Assembly: GCA_033807695.1 (NCBI GenBank) | Contig: CM066306.1 | Coordinates: forward strand, 2,542,001-2,606,000 | Direction: 5' to 3' | DNA length: 64,000 nucleotides | Source of the DNA: Daedaleopsis sinensis | Lineage: Eukaryota; Basidiomycota; Agaricomycetes; Polyporales; Polyporaceae | Shown: one piece after another, positions 34,097 to 44,800 of the stretch | Numbering within the stretch: the stretch's first letter is position 1 | Layout: every line of letters starts with the position of its first letter | Program-made: the position numbers and the translations under genes | The notes under the pieces: generated by a model | What the model was told of the DNA's origin: nothing | Database searches by the model: none | Seen by the model: the letters and a program-made list of their open reading frames with translations, nothing else

Positions 34097-35293
34097 TTAC
34101 ACCTTGATGTCCTCGAAACCCTCCTTCTCGTGAGGAAGGTACGTGTTGGACGTCGGGCCGGAGTACTCCGGTATCTTCTCGTCGTTCGTGTTGTAAAGAG
34201 GAACGCCGGCCAAGTTGCCGTTCGGGCCGTAATGGTGTTGACCTTGCATGTGGCCGGGGCCCATGTGAGGGAAGTAGTTGCCTCCGTTCGGGTCGATGGG
34301 CTGGTTGACGAGGTACTGCGAAGAAAATACCATGAACAATTGTAAAAGAGTGGATGGTAGAAGCTGCGAGCTCACAGAAGGAAGCGTGGCGCCCATCTGG
34401 AAGGGCGTAACCATAGGCGGGCGAGGGTACGTGATCATAATGTGCTATAAGACACAAATTCAGTTTACGCCACTTCCGAAGGTTGGCTACGACGTACCAG
34501 AGCCTTGCTACCGATGCTCGGCATCTTCATGGACCACTGAGGCACCTGGGCACCCTTGACAGCAGCATCCTCCGCACTGAACTTCGCGAGCATCTGGTTG
34601 ACCGAACGCTTGCCCTGCATGTCCACCACCATAAGCACCGGCGATCGCGATATCGCAAACAATTAGATACTCACGTGTGCTTTCCAGGCGAGGAACGGCA
34701 ACCAACCAAGGACCACAAGGCCGAGGAACGACCCAAGACTTGCCGCACGAGCCTGCCAGAACCGGTCGTCGGTGGTGAAGAAACGACCGTCGGCTTCCTC
34801 CACACGCGTAAGCTTCTGAGGGAGGGCGCCGAGGACGACGTAGTAGATGACGATAGGGAGAGCGAGCGTGACGCTGAATGGATGACGCTGTTGGCGATCA
34901 CTACGAATGTTTATAGAGCGCAAGTGACTCACAGGAGCATGAATACGGCCCAGATGATCTCGAAGCGAGGCTTCAGGTAGCGTGAGCCCTTGGTGAGGAC
35001 AGCCCGCTGCCTCGCCACCCAAACATCCCGAGAGTACTATCGCGGCGAATGATCCATCAGCTCAGTATGAGCTAGCACTTATGATTCGCAATGAACACTC
35101 ACGTAGCCTTGAAGCTCATATGGGACGGTGTCGTTAGGGGGCAAGTGGATGGGGAGGCGCTACATGATCGGCGACCAAATCAATGTCAGTACCCCGCATT
35201 TCGACCGCGACACCCTGTTGTCAAACGCACGAGAGCGATGGTCTGAACCGGGTTGACCTCGACGCGGACAGTGTATACGGGGGGCGCTGCCAT
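34097..35293 (-). CDS. uncharacterised two-helix membrane protein
   Basis: I do not recognise the family. Start ATG at 35293: MAAPPVYTVRVEVNPVQTIA then L. After introns come RLPIHLPPNDTVPYELQGY and YSRDVWVARQRAVLTKGSRY with LKPRFEIIWA. Transmembrane helix 1 is HPFSVTLALPIVIYYVVLGA. A conserved-looking charged loop follows (LPQKLTRVEEADGRFFTTDD, RFWQARAAS), then helix 2 (LGSFLGLVVLGWLPFLAW). The C-terminal half is cytoplasm-like and Gly/Pro/His-rich (QPIDPNGGNYFPHMGPGHMQ, NLAGVPLYNTNDEKIPEYSG), ending EGFEDIKV at 34097. Seven or so exons with short introns. The intron before helix 1 is ambiguous: a donor at GCC|GTATTC gives 59 nt and keeps the frame. Intact exon frames and splice sites argue it is a real expressed gene. 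Function unknown. Confidence 0.7.
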
Positions 35294-35761
35294 TTCTGAT
35301 GTCTTGCGCGATTGCTTTTGAAGAAGGTTCTCCGGGAACAGATGAAGCGGGAAGCAAGGGGAACGTGTTGCGTCAAGCAAGAGCAAGCGGACTGGTAGAA
35401 TACAGTGAAGAAAGCAGGGAAATGCAAGACGTCGAGCCTGTCGACGGGAACGCGAGGAATGCAGGAGATGGAGGCGGGAGGAAAGAGGAGGAAAGGGACG
35501 GAGGGCCACACTTGGCGCGCGGCGGGTAGGTATACCGGAGACCGCGCCTGTGGCTCTGCAAATGCTGCGCAACCCGGGCATGGCTGCTATCTCGCCTCCA
35601 TGGTGACCGTGTCACTCTTCTTCATCTTCTCTGTTATTTTTGCTTTGGGGCCCATGCTACAATTGCAAGGGCCGTATCATTGTATTGGTTACTGCCATTG
35701 ATGACGCTTTCATACAGACAAACACCGGCTGCGCAGGAGACAAACAAATTAATTTGCAAGC
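35294..35761. other. intergenic, promoter of the two-helix gene and 3' end of RMT2
   Basis: 468 bp between two minus-strand genes. Nothing further recognised. Confidence 0.4.
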
Positions 35762-37247
35762 TCAGAACTTTTTCATCTTGCCGACTGGAAGACGGTATGT
35801 GCGCATAGCAAAGTATTCTCGTGTTTTCCCCCACCTGTCGATGTCGCCTTCAAAGACGTCGACGTCGCTCCACTCGACATCTATGCCGATTTCAGCGAGT
35901 TGCAAATCCGATACGTGCCTATAGACGTCGTAAAAAAGGGCATCTGTAACGCCAGTCGTTATGAGTACCAAGCTGTGCGCAGCGGGTCATGACGTACTTG
36001 TAGCACCCAGTCCATTGAAGAATCCGAACCGAGACTCGGGGCCTTCTAGCAGATCGGGAACGTGACCGAAAAATCGGAGTAGTTCTGGAAGTGATGTTGA
36101 GCTACTGAAAAGCCACACTGATGCCCTGAACGCGTACCTGCGTAGTCCTCAGAGAAAGTGTCGGTATAGATCACATCGAATCCGCCGACTTCAAGCAGCT
36201 CCTCGTTTTCAACGAAGTCTTGCCATTTGCCTTCTAATATCTTGACGCCCTGCTTGCCGAACCAACCCTGGCTTCGCATGTACTTCAGCACATCTGGGTG
36301 CGGCTCAATGATCACATGCAGTGAGGGCTGCGTCTCAAGACTCTGGAAGAGGCTGTCGATCTGTCACCATGCATGTCAGGATGTCATGCCTACAACCCAA
36401 AATAACTGAGACGCACGATCCCAAGACCAAACCCGACATTCAGCACCTTTAGTCCGTTGCTGTAGTTGGGGTGACCTGAGCATAGCCTATGCACGGTTTC
36501 CTGCACTTAGCACTAGGTCACTAAGCTCAAATCTCGAGAACGAAGCTAGACGCGGCACTTACTGATGCCCCGTTCCCAACCCATCATCACTCCGACCTCT
36601 TCCCCTGAGTCGTCGTTCACCTTGACAGAGCAAATGTCTTGCCCATGTTCGTCCTTCGTGTACTCCAGCCTCGTGGAGAGAAAGGCCTCGGTCGACCCAG
36701 CAGGCGTCGTATCGGTTGCCTTGAGGATCAAGTTCAGCGGAGAGTCTGCTGCGGGCGAGTGCTTTGCAAGAAGTAGCAGGATAAGTTCTGTGGAACATGA
36801 TCAACTGTTGGTCACCGTCTCGACATTTCGAAAGCACAGGTCAGAAGGCGTACACACCAGAGCGTATTCCTGCATCTCTGATGATAGTGTAGCACTCCTC
36901 ATTATTCAATGACAAGGCCACATCTCCCGCGGTGTTATGTAGAGAATCCACTGTAATGAACGTCAATACCATTCGAGATGCATCATCATAGAGCAGACAG
37001 GCTCGACGCAATCCTCACCTGCATTCCAGATGACGCCTTCATCAATCAGGAAGCGTACGAGCTCTTCGTTTTCGATATACGCAGCGGCGTGAAGCGGCGA
37101 TGTGCCCTCGTCGTCTTGATACCAGACTGGTGCTCCTGCAGCAATCATCGCTTTGATCTCGGAAAGTGGTTTGCGCCGAAGTATGGCGTCTACGAGCAGT
37201 TGACCTTGCTCGATGGCAGCATCGACATCCATCTCGTCGTCAGACAT
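35762..37247 (-). CDS. RMT2: protein arginine N5-methyltransferase RMT2
   Basis: RMT2 methylates the internal (delta) nitrogen of an arginine, in yeast on ribosomal protein uL11 (L12), using S-adenosylmethionine. Start ATG at 37247: MSDDEMDVDAAIEQGQLLVD. An N-terminal ankyrin-like region follows (SEIKAMIAAGAPVWYQDDEG, TSPLHAAAYIENEELVRFLI), then EECYTIIRDAGIRSEL. The methyltransferase part begins FLSTRLEYTKDEHGQDICSV and VGVMMGWERGI. It holds the SAM-binding motif LKVLNVGFGLGIIDS, then LHVIIEPHPDVLKYMRSQGW, KILEGKWQDFV, FDVIYTDTFSEDYA and the C-terminal RFGFFNGLGA, VDVFEGDIDRWGKTREYFAM then RTYRLPV, ending at 35762. The order and length (about 390 residues) match fungal RMT2. Five or more introns. 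An upstream in-frame GTG was not used as the start because ATG 37247 gives the expected N-terminus. Confidence 0.92.
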
Positions 37248-37684
37248 GGTGGTCCCGGTCACCGTCCAAGATTTCCGGGTGAGAATAGTACCGGACTACG
37301 CTGTGGCTCAAGCGCTCAAGCGCGGCCTCGGGGCGCCTGCGCACTATCGGCTAGTACCATCGGTCGAGCGCACGCAATGTACGCTCGGCTCCTTCTCCCG
37401 CCCTCGGGCTCGCTCCTCCCTGTCACGCTCTTCTTCAAGTTCTCGTGATCTAGCGGCCGCGGGTTCGTCTTGTGCCAGGCGATTTGACCACCCCAGCAAT
37501 TGGGCTCGAACTCGAGTTGGAGACTCGGCTCGGGGTTAACTTCGGTTATCTTCACCCAGGCCTCGCAAGTTGCAACGCCTTTTTCGTGTCGAGCGCGTCT
37601 CGTCCACTCGATCGCTCTCATCGAACTCAGTCCCGATGCCGTCTTTGCTATCCGTGTCACTCGGTCCATCGTCGATCGCAGTCA
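37248..37684. other. intergenic between RMT2 and the TTC27-like relic
   Basis: 437 bp, presumed RMT2 promoter. Homology to TTC27 stops near 37685 and does not continue into this stretch. Confidence 0.4.
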
Positions 37685-38440
37685 GCAGCAGTGGGGGGGT
37701 ATAACCGTGCGGAGTTCCGCACTCGCCGTTTTCCCCGCTTTGCCCATGCGCAGGTACGTGATTGTGAGGTTGTTCCAGCTCTTGCCGTCTTCGTGGTAAA
37801 TCGTCACGCACCGCACAAACACCTCCTGGCTCTGTCCAGTCCTCAGACCTCCTCCCGGATGCACGCGCACCCGAGCACGAATGCCACGAACCACGACCGA
37901 GCGAGAAGCGGGATAATTAGCACCACACGCCGCAGGCGGCCGATCGCCTCCGGGTACTTGCCACGAACGAAATAGAACCCGCAGAGGGACCACATGGCCC
38001 GCCCGGACCACTCCTTCGAGCCCAGGCACGGGTGTAGTTCTCCTGCGCATGGTCGGGCTCGAAGTCGCGTAGGAGACACTACAGCTTCCCCTCCCGTGCG
38101 GCGTCGAGCACGCGCCTGTGGTTCTTGGATCGGAGGGCCTTGCCGTGCATGATGACCGTCTTCGCCTCGAGCCGGCCCCGGACGATGGCGACACCCTTGT
38201 CGGCCCGCTCCATGCTCGCCCAGCACTTGACGGTCTCCTCCCACATCTCCAGCCGCTCGAAGACTTGACGACGCCGAGGGTCAGGCTTCAGGTGGCGCGG
38301 GGCGAGCTCTTCTCCATTCCCACTTGCTCGGGAGGAGGATCTCGTGGATGTAGAGCAGCCGCTCCGCGAGCGTCCAGTCCGCGGTCGGCATCTGGTTGAC
38401 GAGGGCCTGCAGCTGCAGGACGGACCGCTCGACGGTGCGT
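37685..38440 (-). pseudogene. TTC27/Emw1-like TPR protein relic
   Basis: Read on the minus strand, fragments in shifting frames match the C-terminal TPR region of TTC27 (yeast Emw1). They are LQLQALVNQMPTADWTLAER then LLYIHEILLPSKWEW, FERLEMWEETVKCWASMERA then DKGVAIVRGRLEAKT, DFEPDHAQENYTRAWA, RAMWSLCGFYFVRGKYPEAI then GRLRRVV, and VFVRCVTIYHEDGKSWNNL then TITYLRMGKAGKTA. Damage is plain: an in-frame TAG at 38079-38081 (after AREGKL), frameshifts near 38020 and around 37860-37840, and a deletion between the first and second fragments. Both ends of the protein are absent. TTC27 family members have about 800-900 residues, so this covers only a part. It is probably a duplicated, decaying copy; whether an intact gene exists elsewhere cannot be seen here. 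Confidence 0.85.
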
Positions 38441-39020
38441 CGTTGCAGCTACGGTATGACTCCCACTGATGGTCACTGCGCGACCCTCAGGGCTGGTCCT
38501 GGACATGCATGTCAATTGGGCGGGGGCCTGTGCTGCGTACTATGCTCACTCGGACCATGTCGTGTCCTGCCCGGCGCGGTAGTGACCATAGCTCACACTG
38601 TGTTCGAGCACATGGGCATCAAAGTGTTTGCTTTCCTGATGGAGTCCCGGGAAGCGGCTAGCGTACATGTAATATCGCGTCAACGTACACCAGCCTCCGA
38701 GTCCGGCACTTGCTTGTGCCCATGCAGCGCTCCGCGGACGACTCTGACAGGCAGCTCCGACATATAAACTTTGAGGGCCGGGTACAGGCAATGATGCCGA
38801 GCAGACGTCGTGGACGCCACTTGAGCCTCGCAAACCTCCCGGTGTTCGTCGTCTAAACTGACAGTCTGACCGCGGAGAGCGGTCGCCGGTGAACGTGGGG
38901 GCTCGGTCGTACGGATGGTGCGCAGTCACGGTCGTCTACCAAGCTTGCCAAGTATCACGCGCCGTATCATCTAACTTCAAAGTCCCTGTCAACAGTGCAG
39001 TGGGCGGTACCGGTATTGAT

Positions 39021-39130
39021 TAGGACCGTCCTTCCCTTCCGTCAATAGGTTATCATCGTCTGCCTAGGGGAGACAAGGTATTGATAGGATACCGGCGCCA
39101 TTCGGACACATGCCACAATCCCCGACCCGG
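39021..39130. repeat. dispersed repeat, copy B
   Basis: Core CATCGTCTGCCTAGGGGAGA (39054-39073, then CAA) pairs with copy A at 7064-7086 with one mismatch. TAGGACCGTCC at 39021 corresponds to TAGGACCGTTT at 7018. Relative to copy A it lacks about 17 bp after the core. Confidence 0.4.
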
Positions 39131-39402
39131 CGCAACTTCAACTTGTGATCACTGGTTGTAGTGACCTCTCTTCAGGTTCCGAGTGGTATCGCCCAATGCT
39201 GGGTACGAGATGTGGACCTATGAAGGCGAACCGTATCGTCGGTATACTTATACGGGTGAGCAGCAACCTAATCTTAGTTCGATCCAGTGTGACAGTTGAT
39301 GGGTAGATGCTCTCTCCGGTACTTTTCCCTCACAGCTGGGCTTCCAACAGATACCATCATAACACCAGCAGTGACCGTACCTAGGGTGCAGGGCACTAGA
39401 TG

Positions 39403-39410
39403 TATATAAA
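39403..39410 (+). promoter_or_regulatory. TATA box of the DUF6533 gene
   Basis: TATATAAA lies about 71-78 nt upstream of the ATG at 39481, a good core-promoter distance for a filamentous fungus. Confidence 0.55.
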
Positions 39411-39419
39411 TATGACAGC

Positions 39420-39448
39420 TGTAAGCTACCGTATATGTGTAGCTTACA
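39420..39448. repeat. perfect 10-bp inverted repeat in the predicted leader
   Basis: TGTAAGCTAC (39420-39429) and GTAGCTTACA (39439-39448) are perfect reverse complements around a 9-nt loop. They sit between the TATA box and ATG of the DUF6533 gene, so the element is either a factor site at the transcription start or a hairpin in the 5' leader. Confidence 0.8.
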
Positions 39449-39480
39449 CCCCACCCCTATACATTCACCCTGCAGCTGGC

Positions 39481-41323
39481 ATGTCGTCCAACGACGACTC
39501 GGAGAATGCTGAGATTATTGCCATGGTCACTGCCCTGTAAGTCCGTTGTATAATATAGACAGAGCTCGATAGAACGTTCACACTGGTACTGTCAACCTCC
39601 TCCCACAGCCAAACAAACAATTTCGCTGGTTTCGCCGCTACCAGTACGTGTGAACACGGTGTTTCATAAGTCCCAGTGCCTTATCTTTGACCCGCTTCCC
39701 CAGCGTTTTTCGTATACGATTTTGCAGCCACGTTCGACCGCGAGGTCAGATACTTCTGGAGGCGCAAGATCTCGATTGCATCAGCTCTATTCCTATCCAT
39801 CAGGTATAGCTATTTGCTGCAGGGGCTCGTAGACATCCTGATCAATGTGTTGCGCTCAAACGAGGTAAGAGGCTTGCTACTACTAGTACCTCGGGCTTAT
39901 CCTCGGTGAACTGATATGTTACTGTTGTAGGGGTAAGCCTTCTGCTAATCTCGTCATTAACATTTGCCCGACTGAACACCGTGTTGAGGTCACGGTGCCA
40001 GGTCGCTCTATGGATAAGCGCAGCCTCTGGATACTGCGGCTTGTACATCCCCTTTTCCGGTGAATCTGCGGTGCACAGCAGCACTTTCTGTCGTTTACAG
40101 TTACTGACCTCTGTACTTCTGCTGTGCAGTGTTCTCAGGAGCAAGGGCATACGCTCTGTCTAGGACTTGGCTAGTCTCCGGGCTTGTCACTCTCCTTTCA
40201 TTGGCACCGTTGTGTGTAAACTGGGTATGTGCAGTTCGGTTTCTATGATAGAGAGTGTGACATGTCTTCCATTGTACCAGGTCGGTTGGGCACTCTTTAA
40301 GACACCAACTTTTGATCCAAACCTTGGGTGTATAGTCAATTCCAGTGGTCTATTCACTCCACAAGATGACATCATGTAAGTTTCAACTCTGCGCGGCTTC
40401 TCCGAGAGGCTGTGACTCCGGAAGCTCAATGTCATTCTCACCATCTAGACGCAAGTACCCCTTTCGAATGCTCACTACATAGAGGTCTAACATGTCCGAA
40501 TTGGACAGTTGTTGTCTGTTCAAGGTTACCGTTGATCATGGGAGACATTATTCTTGTGATCATCACTTGGCGCAAATTAGGCGGAGAATTGAAGAAACTC
40601 AAGGTTCCCTTTAAGCGCGGCAGCACCGGCTTCTCAAACATAATGTTGGAGAATGGTACGTCTGCTAGTCAGATCATGTGTAGCATAGTACTGAGGAAGC
40701 TTCTATAAGAAATACTTTATTTTGTGTATGTTTCACTTTCACCTCAACTGACACCGTCCCGACCCAGAGAGTTAGCCTGATGGACCTTGGTGCTTACCTT
40801 GATAGCACATTATTTGTCCTGAACTTATTACATCTCATTTTCTCGACAACCTCAGTGCGTATGTTCTAGTGATTATGTCAATGTGTCTGACACAGTGAGC
40901 AGATATTTGCCGACTATAGCGGGTTTGGAGTAAGCCAGCTCACTACATTCACCACCCCGTAGGTCACGGTTATCCCACTCAATCAACATACTACTTGTTC
41001 TGAACTCACTCGCTTCTGTGACTCATAGCCTCACAGCGATCCTCATATATCGCTTCATCCTCGACCTGCATGAGGCAAACGAACACAACGTCAGGGTTGG
41101 TTCAAACGACCCGGAGCTACAGATGTCTCAGACGAGCTCGCAAAGCGAGCTTAGTTTTGTGGACCGAGCAATTGGGTCAATTGGGTCGAGCATTCACCGC
41201 CGCACCGCTCCTGCACGCGACGAATGGGACGACGACATTCTGGACGAAGGCTCGGTTGAAGGCTCTCACTCTCTGGGTGTGGCTAACCACGCGATTCCGG
41301 TGGACGACTTGCCAGTGGTCTAG
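39481..41323 (+). CDS. DUF6533-type seven-helix membrane protein
   Basis: This family of integral membrane proteins is expanded in Agaricomycetes; function unknown. Start ATG at 39481 encodes MSSNDDSENAEIIAMVTAL. Spliced segments give QTNNFAGFAAT, then the DUF6533 signature FFVYDFAATFDREVRYFWRR then KISIASALFLSIRYSYLLQG, LVDILINVLRSNE. Later exons give VFSGARAYALSRTWLVSGLV (SALRAYAL-like motif), TLLSLAPLCVNW, WTVVVCSRLPLIMGDIILVI then ITWRKL, TLFVLNLLHLIFSTTS and LTAILIYRFILDLHEANEHN. A Ser-rich cytoplasmic tail ends at 41323. Each helix falls on its own small exon, as usual for the family. The join between 39866 and 40130 is not resolved: no exon of the expected size fits cleanly. The gene may therefore be damaged there, or have an unusual exon. 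Confidence 0.75.
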
Positions 41324-41877
41324 CCTGACGGCCCGCGCTTGGATCACCTACTGGATGAGTCCCTCTGTGACTAGCCGCTTGCACGGGCTGTGTGACGGTA
41401 CTCGGCTGGCAACGCTGAGACGCTGAGAATGCGTGGGGCGAGAGGAGGGGCGATGACGCGAAGACAGGTGTTGGTAACACGCGTCGAGTCCGCGGGCCGG
41501 GCTAGTAGCTGCGGAAATGATGAGCAGAAGGGATAGTGGCAGTTGCTTCTGAATCGGACATCTTCTCGTTCTCGTTCTTGTCCTTGAAGTTCCTCGCACA
41601 CGGCTTCACACACTACTAGGCGGAGGCGTCGATATATTTATATGATCCGGTAGTTGCTTCCGACTCAAATATTTTCTTGTTGTTGTGATCTTGGTGCGAC
41701 GCTTCAAGTTGATAAGGCAAGTGTCGAAGTTTGATAATACCAAGTGTCGCATTCGGGGGTTGATGTTGATTAGGAGCGCAAATAATATGCCATATGCCAT
41801 GATAGCTTACGGTCATTTATCAAGTAACGCGAGACATACGTGTACAATCATCAAGCGAGGGAGTGGTCCATCGTCAC
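41324..41877. other. convergent 3' intergenic region
   Basis: Between the 3' ends of the DUF6533 and amidohydrolase genes. Nothing recognised. Confidence 0.45.
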
Positions 41878-44800
41878 TTACACAGCGAATATGTCCACCA
41901 GACGCCGCCGTGGAGAGATCACGGCAGCAACCTTTCCGTCATAGTCGAGGAGGTCTCCCCCGATTGTAGCGACAATGTCTTGCTCCCGAGGATCAAGGTC
42001 AAGGCCGAGGAGTCTCTCCACGTTCACGGACGCCAACCCAAATGCAGACGCCTTGTCGAGCAGTCCAGGACCTGCGTCAAGAATAGCCTACAGTAGAACA
42101 GGTATGTAGGTCAGCCGGTGGGCGCATCAGGGACGCCAGAACTGACCTCGCCAACGTCAAAGCGCAGATTGCGCGCGCGCGAGTTGGCTATATCGAAAGA
42201 CAGCTGATGTCCAAGGGCGGCAACGCCGCGGGGGCCAACTCCGACAGTGACGTTGTGCTTAATCAAGTAGCCGATAAGACTGTCGGCGGTGACAGGTGGA
42301 CCATGAAGGCTAGGAGAAAATGGGTCAGGACAAATACTTTTGATATGATGAGGGAGGATGTAGCATCGGCGTACATGCGGCGCTCATCCCACGTATACGG
42401 CTAGAAGGGAGAGAGAGATGTGAGACGCGCTCAAGGGGGGAAGTGTCATATCATACATATGATCGAGAGGGTGTTACGATGACTCCGACGTTAGCCTTGG
42501 CGAGTTCACTTGCGAGGAGATGTGCTTCTGTTGCGCCCGCGATAGTGAGCTTGAGCGCGACGCCCGTCATTTGCTCGACTTCTTTCTTCAAAGAGACAAG
42601 CGAAGCGATGATGTCCGCACTTCCGACGTTCACAACAAGCGGAAGCTTGCCCTAACGGAGGATCAATTAGTACACGCCACATATAACACGGCCAAGGAGA
42701 GCCAAAGCATACCTGAGCAACTTTTTGGAACCATTCCCCGATCGCGCCATCGACCTTCTGGGTCAAGAGTCGCCTCATGACAGCGATTCTTGTGCTCACA
42801 CTGTGTCCACTCTCTCCGCGAACGAGCGAGCAGTGGACCGCCGCGATGTCACGCAGGACCGCGCCGCGTGATAGTTTGTGCGGTGCGCCAAGTGTGAACG
42901 CGGTGCTCAGCCCGCTGAGCCACGAGGAGTGCGACGGGGAGACGACGCCCACTGTAACTCCAGCACGATAGGCGAGTCTGTCGGAAACCATCGACGTCAG
43001 CGAACATGGCCGTACGATAGCAGGATACATACAGAGCGTCACGTGTGCCGAACTGGAGACCGTCGACAGCCTTCGCGACATATCCTCCGGGCCCGAAGAG
43101 CACCGGCTGGCCATCCAGTGGGTCGGCGACGGTCCCATCTCCGGTCGACGCTTCCATAGTGATCTCTGAGAGACCAAGGCCAGCACCATAGCTCACAAGT
43201 CCCGGCTGGAAGGCGCCGCCCTGCAAGTCGATTGCTGTGGCTTCGGGCGAAGTGAGGAACGACGTGCATGTTGCAGCAGCGCCCGAGCATACCACCTGGC
43301 CTTCGTTCACGATAACGACGCCCTGTTCTTTGCCCTTCACACCGAGACCCTCAGCGAACACATCGACTACCGCGTTCTCGGTGGGGTCTCGGCGCGCCCA
43401 GAAATGAGAAACGTTCGTGAAGACCACCAGTGAGCTGTAGTTCTTCGACTCCAGCGGAGGAAGCCCGTCGTGTTCGAGAGCTTGCGCAGCCTCTTTGTCG
43501 AAGTTAGGTGCCAGGGGGGCGTGCTGATGAGCCGAAGGCTTCGGTGCAATATGCGCGTGGGGAAACTGCAGGATCCCATCTATTATCACCTGTGTGGGAG
43601 TAGCCCCGAGGGCGAGCGGGTGGCTGTCCCACAAGACCACATCTGCAGCAACGTCAATGACCGTGTCGGAGATCGGGGCTAGCTGGAATGTTCACACCTG
43701 CGTCGTAACCTATGGAATAGCATTCAATGCCGACCCTTTACGGATGCATCACAGGTGCTTACCTTCTTCAATGAAGCCGACACGATGGTCAAGGCCTAGA
43801 ACCTTAGCAGGGGTGCTAATTACGGATGCGAGCGCGACGTTCTCCGAGAGTCCATAGTAATGCGCGATGGCCGCTTCCATCATGAGATTTCGTGAAGGTA
43901 TTGCGGGGTGATCCGACTGCAATTAGAACAATCGTCTGTGTGAAGACAACCCCTTTAGAGAATCTTGTTGTAACAAGTACCTTCATGACCACATCGATAC
44001 CCTCGTCGGCGAGAATGCGCGGTGCAAACTCCGAATGACGGTACCCTTCGCGTTTGTATCTGGAGGAGCTGATTGGCTACATGACCTTCATCGTTGACTA
44101 ACAACCCTACCTTGCGAATGTCGAGAACATCGCAATTGCTGGAGGTTTCCCTATAGTACCGGCATGACTCACGTTCAACCTTCGACATACTGATTTCGAA
44201 GCAGGCTTACCATACGTGCGCTTCAATACTTCAGGTACCAGGTATGCTTCGTGAGCATGGTGGAAAGCCGCGACTTCGAACCCAAATTCAGTCGAAAGCT
44301 GTAGGGTAAGCCTGTCAGTGTACGCCCAAAAGTGGCCATAGTACAAGAGCCCGATCTCACTCGGACGAAGTTGTCAATGTCAAGCGCTTCGTAGCAATGC
44401 GTTTGAACCTACGGTTGGCAGATAGTCAGCACGTACGTTCCATGGAGATATCCGGTTTCTTGTGTGCTTGCCTTGGTTCTTCCTCGTAAGATTTCCACCA
44501 GCGGCTGCCATTGCAAACTCTCCGGGAACTTCTGGCCGCCTAGCGAGCGCCAGTCTCCGGCAAGAGCCTTCTCGCAGAAGTTGTCTTGAGCGTTCTTGTA
44601 CTCGCGTGCTTTGTCGTAACTACGGAAACTCTGTCTTAATCTCGGCCCGAACATATTCGTTGTCAAAACATACTTACGCCTGACGAACAGCCCACACGGT
44701 GTCCATACGCGTGTCCTGATAGGCCATCGGATTCTCACCTGCTCGGCGTGATTGTCGACGAGTGTTCCGCATACATGGACTCAAAACTTACCACAAGCGT

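Larger units (their letters stand above)
38441..39480. other. intergenic with dispersed-repeat copy B and DUF6533-gene promoter
   Basis: No gene was recognised. It holds repeat copy B (39021-39130), a TATA box at 39403-39410 and an inverted repeat at 39420-39448. Confidence 0.5.
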
